From CAYVBN01 sp964538565 (lineage in GTDB: Bacteria > Pseudomonadota > Alphaproteobacteria > Rhizobiales > Xanthobacteraceae), in the NCBI GenBank assembly GCA_964538565.1, contig CAZIGW010000199.1, positions 1 to 64,000 of the forward strand: 64,000 nucleotides of DNA, read 5' to 3'. This document shows, one piece after another, positions 7,722-15,625 of this stretch. A program made the translations under genes and the position numbers. The first letter of the stretch is position 1, and each line of letters starts with the position of its first letter. Below the pieces are notes generated by a model that saw only the letters and a list, made by a program, of their open reading frames with translations, made no database searches and was not told the origin of the DNA.

Positions 7722-8901
7722 CACGCTTCCTGGTCTGGTCGTCGTGGCCGCGCTTGCGGTTCTGCTTCCGCCGGCGCTCGTGCCGTCCGCGCACGGGGCG
7801 GGCGGCGTGGCGAAGAAACCGGGTGGCGGTGACCGGAACGCACCCGCGCCGCGGTCGGGGTCGTCATCCGGCGCGAAGCCGGCCGGCGGGCCCGCGGAGC
7901 CGAAACGGTTTCCGCCCGGCGCCGTCCAGGCGGCCGCGCGCAACGGCGTCCCGGCCATTCTCGATGCGGCGCGGCGCGGGCGGGCTGCCGCCGTCCGGGC
8001 GCTGATCGCAGCGGGCGCCGATCCGCGCGTCAGGGACGAGAGCGGAAGCACGGCTTTGATGATGGCGGCGGCCGCCGGCCAGACATCCGTCGTCGACGTG
8101 CTGCTGTCGGCCAGGGTTGACGTCAATGCGCGCGACAAGCGCGGAATGCACGCACTCATGTTCGCGGCGGCGGCCGGCCACGCCGAGGTCGTCGAGCGGC
8201 TGCTCGCCAAGGGCGCCGACCCGGCGATCGCGGCGCAAGGCGGCGCCACGGCGCTCACGGAGGCTGCGCGGGGCTGCCGGGAAACCGTGCTGCGGCTGCT
8301 ACTCGCCCGCCACGCCGACACCGGGGTGAAAACCGTCGGCGGCCGCGCGCCGCTGGCGCTTGCGGCCGTGCGTTGCCCCGGAAGCGTCGTGAACGCGCTT
8401 CTCGACGGCGGCGCGGCGATCAACGCCGCCGACGACCACGGGCGGACCGCCCTGTGGATTGCGGCCGAACACGGCAACGCCGGCGCCGTGACGGCCCTGC
8501 TCGACCGTGGTGCGGACCCGCGTCTTGCCGATCGGGCTGGGGTGAGCCCGCTCATGCGCGCGATCGACATGCACCGTCCCGATGCCGCCCAGCGCCTGCT
8601 GGCCAGAACCGCCGATCTCGAACAGCGCTCGGCGACCGGCAATACGGCGCTCATGTTCGCCGCGCACGCGCGCTTCGTCGAAGCCGCCCGCGAACTGCTG
8701 CGGCGCGGAGCCCGTCCCGACGCCAAGAACAACGTCGGCAACACGGCGCTCATGATCGCCGCGCAGGAAGGTCAGACGGACACGGTCAAGCTGCTGCTGC
8801 AGGCCGGCGCCGATCGCAAACTGCGAAACGCGAAACGTGACACGGCGGCCGACATCGCGACTGCGTGGGGCCGCACGGCCGTCGCCCAGTTGTTGAAGTA
8901 G
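7708..8901 (+). CDS. Secreted ankyrin-repeat protein
   Basis: The 397-aa product starts with a signal peptide (hydrophobic core LVVVAALAVLL, likely cleavage after SAHG) followed by a low-complexity linker and nine to ten ankyrin repeats of about 33 residues, recognisable by A-L-M-x-A-A-x-x-G-x and GADP.. turns. Ankyrin repeats bind proteins, so it is likely a periplasmic scaffold or chaperone for the locus rather than an enzyme. ATG 7708 lies inside the flavoprotein gene, whose stop is at 7719-7721; the overlap indicates translational coupling and a shared function. Pairing of a Fe-S flavoprotein with a secreted ankyrin protein suggests that the latter organises the cytochromes. Partner is not shown by the sequence. 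Confidence 0.9.
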   Translation: MAPLSTLPGLVVVAALAVLLPPALVPSAHGAGGVAKKPGGGDRNAPAPRSGSSSGAKPAGGPAEPKRFPPGAVQAAARNGVPAILDAARRGRAAAVRALIAAGADPRVRDESGSTALMMAAAAGQTSVVDVLLSARVDVNARDKRGMHALMFAAAAGHAEVVERLLAKGADPAIAAQGGATALTEAARGCRETVLRLLLARHADTGVKTVGGRAPLALAAVRCPGSVVNALLDGGAAINAADDHGRTALWIAAEHGNAGAVTALLDRGADPRLADRAGVSPLMRAIDMHRPDAAQRLLARTADLEQRSATGNTALMFAAHARFVEAARELLRRGARPDAKNNVGNTALMIAAQEGQTDTVKLLLQAGADRKLRNAKRDTAADIATAWGRTAVAQLLK

Positions 8902-8943
8902 AGGGCCGTCGCACGGCGCACCACAAAGTGCGGATCGCCGCCT

Positions 8944-11340
8944 TCAGGCCGAGAACCCGCTCTCGACCGCATTCGCCCGCGCCCGCGAGCGTTGCGGCGC
9001 GCCGTTGATTGCGCGCCAGACGCGCTCCGGCGTGGCCGGCATCTCGATATGCGTCACGCCGAATTCCGCAAGCGCGTCGACGATGGCGTTGGTGACGACG
9101 GCGAGCGCGGGCGTCGTGCCCCCCTCCCCGGCCGGCCGCATGCCGAGCGGGTGCGTGGTCGACGGGACCTCGCTCAGCTCGGTGTCGTATGAGGGCAGAT
9201 CGCTCGCGCGCGGCATCGCGTAGTCCATGAACGTGCCGGACAGGAGCTGGCCGGTGTCGGCGTCGTAGAAGCACTGCTCGAGCAGCGCCTGGCCGACGCC
9301 CTGGGCAATGCCGCCGTGCGTCTGGCCGTGAATGATCAGCGGGTTCACGGCGCGCCCGACGTCGTCGACGGCGGTGTGTCGGACGATATCGACGGTGCCG
9401 GTCTGCGGATCGACCTCGACCTCGCACACCTGCGCCCCGTACGGAAAGCTCGCCTCGTTCACCGTTTCATCGCACGCGGCGACGAGCGGTCCGCGCAGCT
9501 CCGCGGGCAGCTCGTCGCGCGAGGCCATCGCGGCCGCCACCTCCGGCAGACTCATCACGTGCTCGCCGCCGCCGACCTCGAAACAGCCGTTGGAAAAGAC
9601 GACGTCGCTCACCTGCTTCTGCAACAGCAGCGCCACCACGCGTCTTCCGGTCTCGATGATCTGGTTCGAGGCTTTCCAGATGACGATGCTGCCAAGCCGC
9701 ATGACACGGCCGGAATGTGTGCCGCCGCCGACCGGCACGATGTCGGTGTCGCCGGTGATCAGGCGCACCTTGTCGATGGGCGCGCCGAGCCATTCGTTGA
9801 CGAGTTGCGCGAAGCTCGTCTCGTGGCCCTGGCCGTTGGAGATGGTCCCGATGACGACGTCGACACGCCCGTCCGGATGGACGGTCAGCTCCGCCCGCTC
9901 GCGCGGAATGCCGGTGGCGGTGTCCACATAGTTGGCGACGCCGATGCCACGCAGCTTGCCGTGCTTGCGCGCCATCTTCTTGCGCTTGGGGAAATTCTCC
10001 CAGTCGGCGATCTCGAGCGCCCGGTTCATCACGTCGGCATACGCGCCGCTGTCGTACACCATGCCGAAGGGATTCCGGTAGGGCAGTTCGTCCGGGCGGA
10101 TCAGGTTGCGCCGGCGCAGCCGCACGCGGTCGAAACCGCACTGGCGCGCGGCGAGATCGATCAGCCGTTCCATCACGAACATCACCTCGGGACGCCCGGC
10201 GCTGCGGTACGGCCGGGTCGGCGCGGTGTTGCTCAGCACGATGCGTGCGCGGAAGTGCGCCGCCGGCATCCGGTAGATGCTCGACATGATCTCCACGCCC
10301 TTCTGCACCATCGAGAAGTTCCCCGTGTGGGCGCCGAGATTGCCGATGTTGGAGCCGCGCATGGCGAGAAAGTTGCCCTCGGCGTCAAGCGCGAGCTGCG
10401 CTTCGACCGCCAGATCGCGCCCCTGATAGTCGCTCAGCAGCGCCTCGCTGCGATCGGACGTCCATTTCACCGGCCGGCCAACCCGCTTCGCCGCCCAGGC
10501 CACCAGCGGCTGCTCGGGGAAGATCGCGCCGCGGGTGCCGAAATTCCCGCCGACGTCGCGAATGACCAGCCGGACCTGCGACTCCGGAACGTTCAGCACC
10601 GTGGCGATGTCGCGCCGCAGCCGCAGGGTCGCGCCGCTGCAGGTGTAGACGGTGTAGCGGCCTGTGTTGGCGTCATAGTCGCCGAGCGCGGCGCGCGGCT
10701 CCATGGGCGATCCGGCGACGCGCGGGATCCAGGTCTTGAGCGAGACGACGTGCGTCGCGCGCGCAAACGCCGCCTCGGTCGCCGCGGCGTCTCCCACCCG
10801 CGCGTCGATGCAGACGTTGGACACGTGCTCGTCGCGCACGCGCGGCGCGCCCGGCCTCGCCGCTTCGACCGTGTCGGTGACGCACGGCAGCGGCTCGTAG
10901 TCGACGACGATGCGCTCGGCGGCGTCGCGCGCGGCCGCGACCGTCTCGGCGACGACGAGCGCGACCGGATCGCCGACGAACCGCACCTTGTCGGCCGGCA
11001 GCGGATAGTCCGGAACGTTGAACGGCTCGGTGCCGTCACTGTTGACGAGCGGAATCTCCGCCGGATGCAGCGAGAAGGTCTTGTTGGGGATCGGGTTGAG
11101 CCTGTCGGCGAGAAAATCGAAACCGGTCAGCACCGCGAGCACGCCCGGCATCGCACACGCCGGCGCCGTGTCGATCGCGCGGATGATCGCGTGCGCATGG
11201 GGCGAGCGCAGGACCGCCGCATAGGCCTGTCGCGGCAGGTTGATGTCGTCCGTGTAGGTGCCGCCGCCGGTGACGAGCCGCAGGTCCTCCTTGCGTCGGA
11301 CCGGCTGGCCGATGCGGGTGCTGGTGGCGCTTGCGTCCAT
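8944..11340 (-). CDS. Molybdopterin hydroxylase large subunit (xanthine dehydrogenase/CoxL family)
   Basis: The 798-aa protein matches the large catalytic subunit of the xanthine dehydrogenase family in length and layout: N-terminal aldehyde-oxidase a/b hammerhead domain (about 12-130), then the molybdopterin-binding halves. Motifs include GGNFGTRG (264-271), PYRSAGRPE (377-385) at the position of the CoxL active-site loop, and the C-terminal GEGG with the presumed catalytic Glu739. The loop is not the AYxCSFR form of true CO dehydrogenase, so CO oxidation is unlikely; hydroxylation of an aromatic or heterocyclic substrate is more probable. No Fe-S (CoxS) or FAD (CoxM) subunit is nearby, so it must borrow partners from elsewhere. 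It lies 31 bp downstream of the amidohydrolase gene on the same strand. Confidence 0.9.
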   Translation of the reverse strand: MDASATSTRIGQPVRRKEDLRLVTGGGTYTDDINLPRQAYAAVLRSPHAHAIIRAIDTAPACAMPGVLAVLTGFDFLADRLNPIPNKTFSLHPAEIPLVNSDGTEPFNVPDYPLPADKVRFVGDPVALVVAETVAAARDAAERIVVDYEPLPCVTDTVEAARPGAPRVRDEHVSNVCIDARVGDAAATEAAFARATHVVSLKTWIPRVAGSPMEPRAALGDYDANTGRYTVYTCSGATLRLRRDIATVLNVPESQVRLVIRDVGGNFGTRGAIFPEQPLVAWAAKRVGRPVKWTSDRSEALLSDYQGRDLAVEAQLALDAEGNFLAMRGSNIGNLGAHTGNFSMVQKGVEIMSSIYRMPAAHFRARIVLSNTAPTRPYRSAGRPEVMFVMERLIDLAARQCGFDRVRLRRRNLIRPDELPYRNPFGMVYDSGAYADVMNRALEIADWENFPKRKKMARKHGKLRGIGVANYVDTATGIPRERAELTVHPDGRVDVVIGTISNGQGHETSFAQLVNEWLGAPIDKVRLITGDTDIVPVGGGTHSGRVMRLGSIVIWKASNQIIETGRRVVALLLQKQVSDVVFSNGCFEVGGGEHVMSLPEVAAAMASRDELPAELRGPLVAACDETVNEASFPYGAQVCEVEVDPQTGTVDIVRHTAVDDVGRAVNPLIIHGQTHGGIAQGVGQALLEQCFYDADTGQLLSGTFMDYAMPRASDLPSYDTELSEVPSTTHPLGMRPAGEGGTTPALAVVTNAIVDALAEFGVTHIEMPATPERVWRAINGAPQRSRARANAVESGFSA

Positions 11341-11371
11341 GCGTGTGTTCCGGGTCTCGCGGCTCCGGCTC

Positions 11372-12364
11372 TCAGATCTTGAACAGCCGAACCGCGTTGC
11401 CCCCGAGGACCGCCTCGGTTTCGCGTGCGTCGAACTTGCAGGCCTTGACGAACTGCACCGGCTGCGGCTCGCCGATCGCGAACGGCTCGTCGGTTCCCAT
11501 CAGGATGCGGTCCGCGCCGGCGATCTCGCGCACGAAACGCAGCGTGATGGTGTCGTAGACGACCGAGTCGAAATACAGCCGCGCGAACCCCTCCGACGGA
11601 TCGGCCCGGCCGGCCGGCGCCGTCTCGAAGCTGCGCCGCAATCGCCCGAGCACCATCGGCAGCGCCGCGCCGCCGTGCGAGAGCACCAGGTTCACGCCCG
11701 GATAGCGCGTGAGGTGGCCGGAATAGAGCAGTCGTGCGACCGCGATCGTCGTGTCGGTGACACGGCCGACCGCGCTGACGAGGCCGTGCGCCTTGAGGCG
11801 GTCGTCGCGCGCGCCGAACGTCGGATGAATGAACAAGGTCGCCTTGAGGGCCGAGGCTGCTTCCCAGAAGGGTTCGAGATCGGGGTCATCGAGGACCCCG
11901 CTCGCGCCCTTGGGCTGCGTGCCGATCATCGCGCCGCGAAACCCCTGCTTCAGCGCCTCTTCGAGCGCGCGCGCCGCATGCTTGCCGGACTGCATCGGCA
12001 CCGTCGCGAGCGGCACGAAGAACGGAATTTTGGCGACCGCTTCCAGCATGTGGGCGTTGATGAACCGGTTCCACTCGAGCCCCTCGTCCGCCGGCAGGTC
12101 GTAGCCGAACGTATCGAGCCAGCCGCCGACCACCTGCTTGTCGATGCCGCGCTCGGCGAGCCACGCGCGCCGCCGTTCGACGTCGCTCATTCCGGCCGGT
12201 ACCGGGCGCTTTGCGTCCTGACCCGCAAACGCCATGCGCACGGCGCCGTTCTCTATTGTGACCTGGACCGACGGAAATACGCGCTTGCGCGAGGTGAGTT
12301 CGTCCAGCATCGCGCTCGGCACGAAATGCGCATGCGCGTCGACCACAAGGCTGTTCTTCGCCAT
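11372..12364 (-). CDS. Amidohydrolase family 2 (ACMSD-like) protein
   Basis: ATG 12364 is chosen because AGAGGAG lies 6 nt upstream. The 330-aa TIM-barrel enzyme has metal ligands in HAHF (H11, H13), a mid-barrel IHPTF, a later LSHGG and the conserved aspartate in GTDEPF. This is the amidohydrolase_2 set, which includes aminocarboxymuconate-semialdehyde decarboxylase, 5-carboxyvanillate decarboxylase and related zinc-dependent decarboxylases or hydrolases. It leads a two-gene minus-strand operon with the molybdenum hydroxylase and faces a Bug receptor gene across a region with a LysR-type box. A role in decarboxylating or hydrolysing a ring-cleavage or carboxylated aromatic intermediate fits the island; the exact substrate cannot be read. 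Confidence 0.85.
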   Translation of the reverse strand: MAKNSLVVDAHAHFVPSAMLDELTSRKRVFPSVQVTIENGAVRMAFAGQDAKRPVPAGMSDVERRRAWLAERGIDKQVVGGWLDTFGYDLPADEGLEWNRFINAHMLEAVAKIPFFVPLATVPMQSGKHAARALEEALKQGFRGAMIGTQPKGASGVLDDPDLEPFWEAASALKATLFIHPTFGARDDRLKAHGLVSAVGRVTDTTIAVARLLYSGHLTRYPGVNLVLSHGGAALPMVLGRLRRSFETAPAGRADPSEGFARLYFDSVVYDTITLRFVREIAGADRILMGTDEPFAIGEPQPVQFVKACKFDARETEAVLGGNAVRLFKI

Positions 12365-12481
12365 CCCGGCTCCTCTCGGCTCCATCCGTCCGGCGTGGCG
12401 ATGCCTGCGGCGCCCGCGCGGACGGTGAAACCGCTAGGGGGTTTCAGACAGTCCAACAATTTCATTATGCGTAACGATGCG

Positions 12482-12494
12482 TGAGTTTTTCGCA
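12482..12494. promoter_or_regulatory. T-N11-A LysR-type box in a divergent promoter region
   Basis: TGAGTTTTTCGCA matches T-N11-A and agrees at 12 of 13 positions with the reverse complement of the core of the palindrome at 15101-15117 (TGAGTTTTTCTCA). It lies between the amidohydrolase (leftward) and the Bug receptor (rightward), the usual position of LysR operators. Likely bound by the regulator at 14167-15090. Confidence 0.55.
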
Positions 12495-12585
12495 ATCACC
12501 GCGATCTCATCTGCATGGTAGAGGTCGTTGCGATGCCGTGGAATCGCGACGCGTTCCGGATTTCACACGGGATCGCATTCTTCTA

Positions 12586-12622
12586 CGGCGAAGCGGTATC
12601 CACTTCGCCGAACAATGCTTCC
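12586..12622 (-). repeat. Short dispersed intergenic repeat with hairpin
   Basis: Reading leftward, it runs AGCA..gTtCGgcgAAGTGG..aCCG, similar to sites at 21462-21497 and 43835-43868. The part 12586-12610 forms a hairpin with perfect arms cggcgaag/cttcgccg. It resembles short palindromic repeats common between genes in Bradyrhizobium relatives, an impression from memory rather than a search. It lies in the leader region of the Bug gene at 12658. Confidence 0.45.
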
Positions 12623-12657
12623 GAGGATCGAATTCCAACAGGAACGGGGATGAACAG

Positions 12658-13626
12658 ATGATCCTGAATGTCACGCGGGCGCTTGCCATCGCGGCGTTCG
12701 CGGCCGCGCCGATGGGCGCGTCGGCCGCCGAATATCCGACCCGTTCGATCCAGGTGATCGTGCCCTATGCGGCGGGCGGGCCGAGCGACACCGGGGCGCG
12801 CCTCGTCGCCGAGCCCCTGAGCCGCGTACTCGGGCAGCGCGTCGTGATCGAAAATCACGGCGGCGGCGGCGGCCTCAACGCCACCGAAGTCTACACGCAT
12901 GGCGTCGCGGACGGATATTCCATCCTGCTCGGGGCAATCGGACCGCTCGCCATCATCCCGGCCGCGAAGAAGGTGTCCTACGACCCGATCAACGACTTCG
13001 TCCCGCTCGGCACCGTCTGGCGCTCGGCGCTCACGCTCGCGGTGCGGCCCGACCTTGGCGTCAGGACGGTCGGCGAGTTCGTCGCCTACGCGAAAGCGCA
13101 TCCCGGCAAGGTGACGATTGGATCGGCCGGTGTCGGCTCGATCACGCACCTCGCCATGGAGCTCCTGAAGCACGAGGCCGGCATCGACATCATTCACGTG
13201 CCGTTCCGCAGCACCAGCGGCAGCCTGCCGGCGCTGATGGGCGGCCAGATCGATGCACTGTTCGGGGACACGCCGAGCATTGCGCCGCAGATCAGGGCCG
13301 GCAAGATCGTCGCGCTGGCGGTCGCCGCTTCCAAGCGCGAAGCGGCCTTGCCCGACGTGCCGACCATGGCCGAGGCCGGCCTTCCGAAGGTCGAGGCCGG
13401 AAGCTGGTTCGGCTTCGTGGTGTCTGCGAAAACCCCGCCCGCCATCGTCAAACGCCTGCAGGAGGCGCTGATGACGGCGCAGCAGGATCCGGTCTACCAG
13501 GCGACGCTCGCCAAGCACGGCAGCAGCGCCGGCGATCCCGGCCCCGAGGCGTTCGGCAAGCTCATCCGCGAAGACTCGGCGAAATGGCGGGAGGTCATCC
13601 GCGAAGCCGGGATCAAGTTCGACTGA
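12658..13626 (+). CDS. Bug-type (TTT) periplasmic solute-binding protein
   Basis: The 322-aa protein has a signal peptide ending at ASAA, then the family opening YPTRSIQVIVPYAAGGPSDT, and later the GxNP-like and DVPTMAEAGLP segments of the tripartite tricarboxylate receptor (TctC/Bug) family. ATG 12658 follows GGGGA at 8 nt. Such proteins capture carboxylates in the periplasm, but no TctA/TctB membrane components are nearby, as is common for Bug orphans; it may act as a sensor or share a transporter. It is divergent from the amidohydrolase/molybdenum hydroxylase operon and downstream of a LysR-type box, which links it to the catabolic island. A paralogue lies at 16604. Confidence 0.92.
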   Translation: MILNVTRALAIAAFAAAPMGASAAEYPTRSIQVIVPYAAGGPSDTGARLVAEPLSRVLGQRVVIENHGGGGGLNATEVYTHGVADGYSILLGAIGPLAIIPAAKKVSYDPINDFVPLGTVWRSALTLAVRPDLGVRTVGEFVAYAKAHPGKVTIGSAGVGSITHLAMELLKHEAGIDIIHVPFRSTSGSLPALMGGQIDALFGDTPSIAPQIRAGKIVALAVAASKREAALPDVPTMAEAGLPKVEAGSWFGFVVSAKTPPAIVKRLQEALMTAQQDPVYQATLAKHGSSAGDPGPEAFGKLIREDSAKWREVIREAGIKFD

Positions 13627-13662
13627 CCCCCGGTTCCGGGACGCAGGCCGCGGCGCCGGAGG

Positions 13663-14049
13663 CTACGGAGCGACACCCAGTTCCCTGAACTCGGCGGCGG
13701 CTTCCTTCATGGCGTGATTGCCGGCCGGCGCGCCGCAATAGACGGCAGCCTGCAGGATGATCTCCTTGATGTCATCCTTGCTGAAGCCGTTCGCGAGCGC
13801 CGCGCGGACGTGCAGGCGAAACTCGTCCCACTGGCACAGCGCGATCATCATCGACAACACCATGTAGCGCCGCGTCCGCTCGTCGATGCCCGGCCGTGTC
13901 CAGATCGTCCCCCAGACGTTGCGGGTGATCATTTCCTGGAAATCGGTGTTGAAGTCGTTGCGGGCCTTCAGCGTCTGGTCGACCCAGGCATCGCCGAGGA
14001 TCTTCCGCCTCACCGCCATCCCCTTCTCGTATCGTTCGTCGGCGCTCAC
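13663..14049 (-). CDS. Carboxymuconolactone decarboxylase family protein
   Basis: GTG 14049 is preceded by GGAGGAC at 6 nt. The 128-aa helical protein shows the family pattern: WGTIWTRPGIDERTRRYMVL, then LHVRAALANGFSKDDIKEIILQ and AVYCGAPAG. Members include PcaC, which decarboxylates 4-carboxymuconolactone in the protocatechuate branch of the beta-ketoadipate pathway, and AhpD-like proteins; the lack of a CxxC points to the PcaC side. The location beside a LysR gene and a UbiD operon supports aromatic-acid breakdown, although the rest of the pca pathway is not in the window. It is convergent with the Bug gene ending at 13626. Confidence 0.85.
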   Translation of the reverse strand: MSADERYEKGMAVRRKILGDAWVDQTLKARNDFNTDFQEMITRNVWGTIWTRPGIDERTRRYMVLSMMIALCQWDEFRLHVRAALANGFSKDDIKEIILQAAVYCGAPAGNHAMKEAAAEFRELGVAP

Positions 14050-14166
14050 TGTCCGTCCTCCACTGACGAGAAATCTGTGCGCCTGACATAGCGCATTCCA
14101 CCTCCGCCGCCCTGTTCGAAAACGGCATCACGGATTGCGCGTGCGGCAATCGCCGCCGCGGCCGGA

Positions 14167-15090
14167 TCAGGCGGCAAGACCCTGCGGAACGCGGGCGAGG
14201 ACCGGTTTGAGCTGCTGCTGCAGCCAGGAGAGGAACTGCCGCACCTTCTGGGTCGGGCCGGAGTCTCCGCGCCAGACGGCGTAATACGAGCCCTGCCTCA
14301 CGCACGGCCCGAGCAGCGTCACGAGCGCATGTTCGGAAAACTGCGGCAGCAGGAGCGGCAATTGGCCGATCACCACGCCGAGGCCGTCGGCGGCGGCCTG
14401 GAAGGCGAGCATTGAATTAGGGAACTCGATGACTTCCGACTCGTTCAGCGGAAAATCCGGTCGGCCGGCCGCCTTCAACCAATCGCCCCAATCCTCCCGC
14501 CGGTTCTTCGAGATCAACAGGCGCACGCCGAGCAGGTCGTCGATCTTCCTGATCGGGGGCCGCCCCTCCAGGAAGCGCGGGCTGCACATCGGCTGCACCC
14601 AATTGGCGAACAGCGCGCGCGATCCGACGCCGCTCCATCGTCCGCCCCCGACCTGGATCGAGATGTCGACGTCCTCGCGCAGGAAATCGACCGGTCCGAA
14701 ACCCGTGATGATGCGGACGTTGATCTGCGGATACTTGGCGCGGAAGTCCGACAGGCGCGGGATCAGGAATCGCACCGCGAAGGTGGACGGGACACGCACG
14801 TTGATCGGAATCGTGTCATGCGCGCGCTTGACCCGCTCCGTCGCCGCCGTGATGGCCGCGAAGGCCGGAGAAATCTTGTTGTAGTATTCCCGGCCGACGT
14901 CGGTGAGCACGTTGCCGCCGCGCGCGCGGTGGAACAGCCGCACGTCGAGATAGCTCTCGAGCGCGGTGATCTGCCGGCTCACCGCGGAGGGCGAGACCCT
15001 GAGCAGTTCGGCGGCCTTGGTGAAACTGCCGACCCGGCTCGCGACCTCGAAGAAGTGCAGCGGGTTGAGGGGCGGAACGGAGCGGGACAC
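14167..15090 (-). CDS. LysR-family transcriptional regulator
   Basis: The 307-aa protein has an N-terminal winged helix-turn-helix (about 10-68; FFEVASRVGSFTKAAELL, VSPSAVSRQITALE) and a LysR substrate-binding domain of the GcvA-like type. GTG 15090 follows AGGA in a TTTTCTCACAGGACTC leader. It is divergent from the SCP2/hydrolase/Bug/TPP/UbiD operon, the classic layout in which a LysR protein activates the facing genes in response to a pathway compound. A perfect TGTGAG-5-CTCACA palindrome is only 10 bp upstream of its start, so it probably also represses itself. A near-identical half-palindrome at 12482 suggests that it also controls the amidohydrolase/Bug promoters. Confidence 0.93.
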   Translation of the reverse strand: MSRSVPPLNPLHFFEVASRVGSFTKAAELLRVSPSAVSRQITALESYLDVRLFHRARGGNVLTDVGREYYNKISPAFAAITAATERVKRAHDTIPINVRVPSTFAVRFLIPRLSDFRAKYPQINVRIITGFGPVDFLREDVDISIQVGGGRWSGVGSRALFANWVQPMCSPRFLEGRPPIRKIDDLLGVRLLISKNRREDWGDWLKAAGRPDFPLNESEVIEFPNSMLAFQAAADGLGVVIGQLPLLLPQFSEHALVTLLGPCVRQGSYYAVWRGDSGPTQKVRQFLSWLQQQLKPVLARVPQGLAA

Positions 15091-15100
15091 GGCCGAGTCC

Positions 15101-15117
15101 TGTGAGAAAAACTCACA
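15101..15117. promoter_or_regulatory. LysR operator (TGTGAG-5-CTCACA)
   Basis: Perfect 6-5-6 palindrome TGTGAGAAAAACTCACA containing T-N11-A, located in the divergent region between the LysR gene and the catabolic operon. Its core reappears at 12482-12494. This is the strongest operator candidate in the window. Confidence 0.7.
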
Positions 15118-15217
15118 AAAGGTTACTCATTACGTATTTGCCTGTCCAACACAAAGCGCGCGATGCCTTGCCGCGGGCGCACGCTTTCGTGGCCCCGCAA
15201 CGCGAGTGTGGCAGCCG

Positions 15218-15625
15218 ATGACGGGAGCGACGCAACACGACCTTCTGGAGAGGCTCGAGCGCCTTCCCGACCTGGTCAACAACGACGTTGTCCTTCTCCG
15301 GCGCGGACGCCACGCCAACGCGGACATCCTGCTCGAGATCGGCGCGACACCCTGCCATGTCAGCGTGCGCGACGGCCGCATCGCCGGCCTGCAACGGGGA
15401 CCGGCGCTGATGCGCTCGTGGGCGTTCGCTATCCGCGGCAGCGAGGCGGCTTGGGAGAAATTCTGGCAGGCGATCCCGCCGCCGCGCTTCCATGACATTT
15501 TCGCACTGGCCAAATTCGGCGAATTCCGCATCGAGGGGGACTTCCGCCCGCTCATGACGCATCTGCTCTATTTCAAGGGACTGCTCGCCGCCCCCCGGCA
15601 GCCCGACCGGACCGCGCGCACATGA
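15218..15625 (+). CDS. Small SCP2-like protein of unknown function
   Basis: The 135-aa product from ATG 15218 contains an alternating pattern (ILLEIGATPCHVSVRDGRIAGLQRG, WAFAIRGSEAAWEKFWQ, FRIEGDFRPLMTHLLYFKGLL) resembling the SCP2 sterol-binding-like fold, which forms a hydrophobic tunnel. Such small domains may bind an acyl or aromatic ligand. It is the first gene of the plus-strand catabolic operon and overlaps the alpha/beta hydrolase gene by 4 nt (ATGA), so the two proteins probably work together. No strong ribosome-binding site is seen before 15218. Fold call is by pattern only. Confidence 0.6.
   Translation: MTGATQHDLLERLERLPDLVNNDVVLLRRGRHANADILLEIGATPCHVSVRDGRIAGLQRGPALMRSWAFAIRGSEAAWEKFWQAIPPPRFHDIFALAKFGEFRIEGDFRPLMTHLLYFKGLLAAPRQPDRTART

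Noticed and set aside
8944..11340. Form I CO dehydrogenase (coxL)
   Set aside because: The active-site loop is PYRSAGRPE rather than AYxCSFR and CoxM/CoxS are absent.
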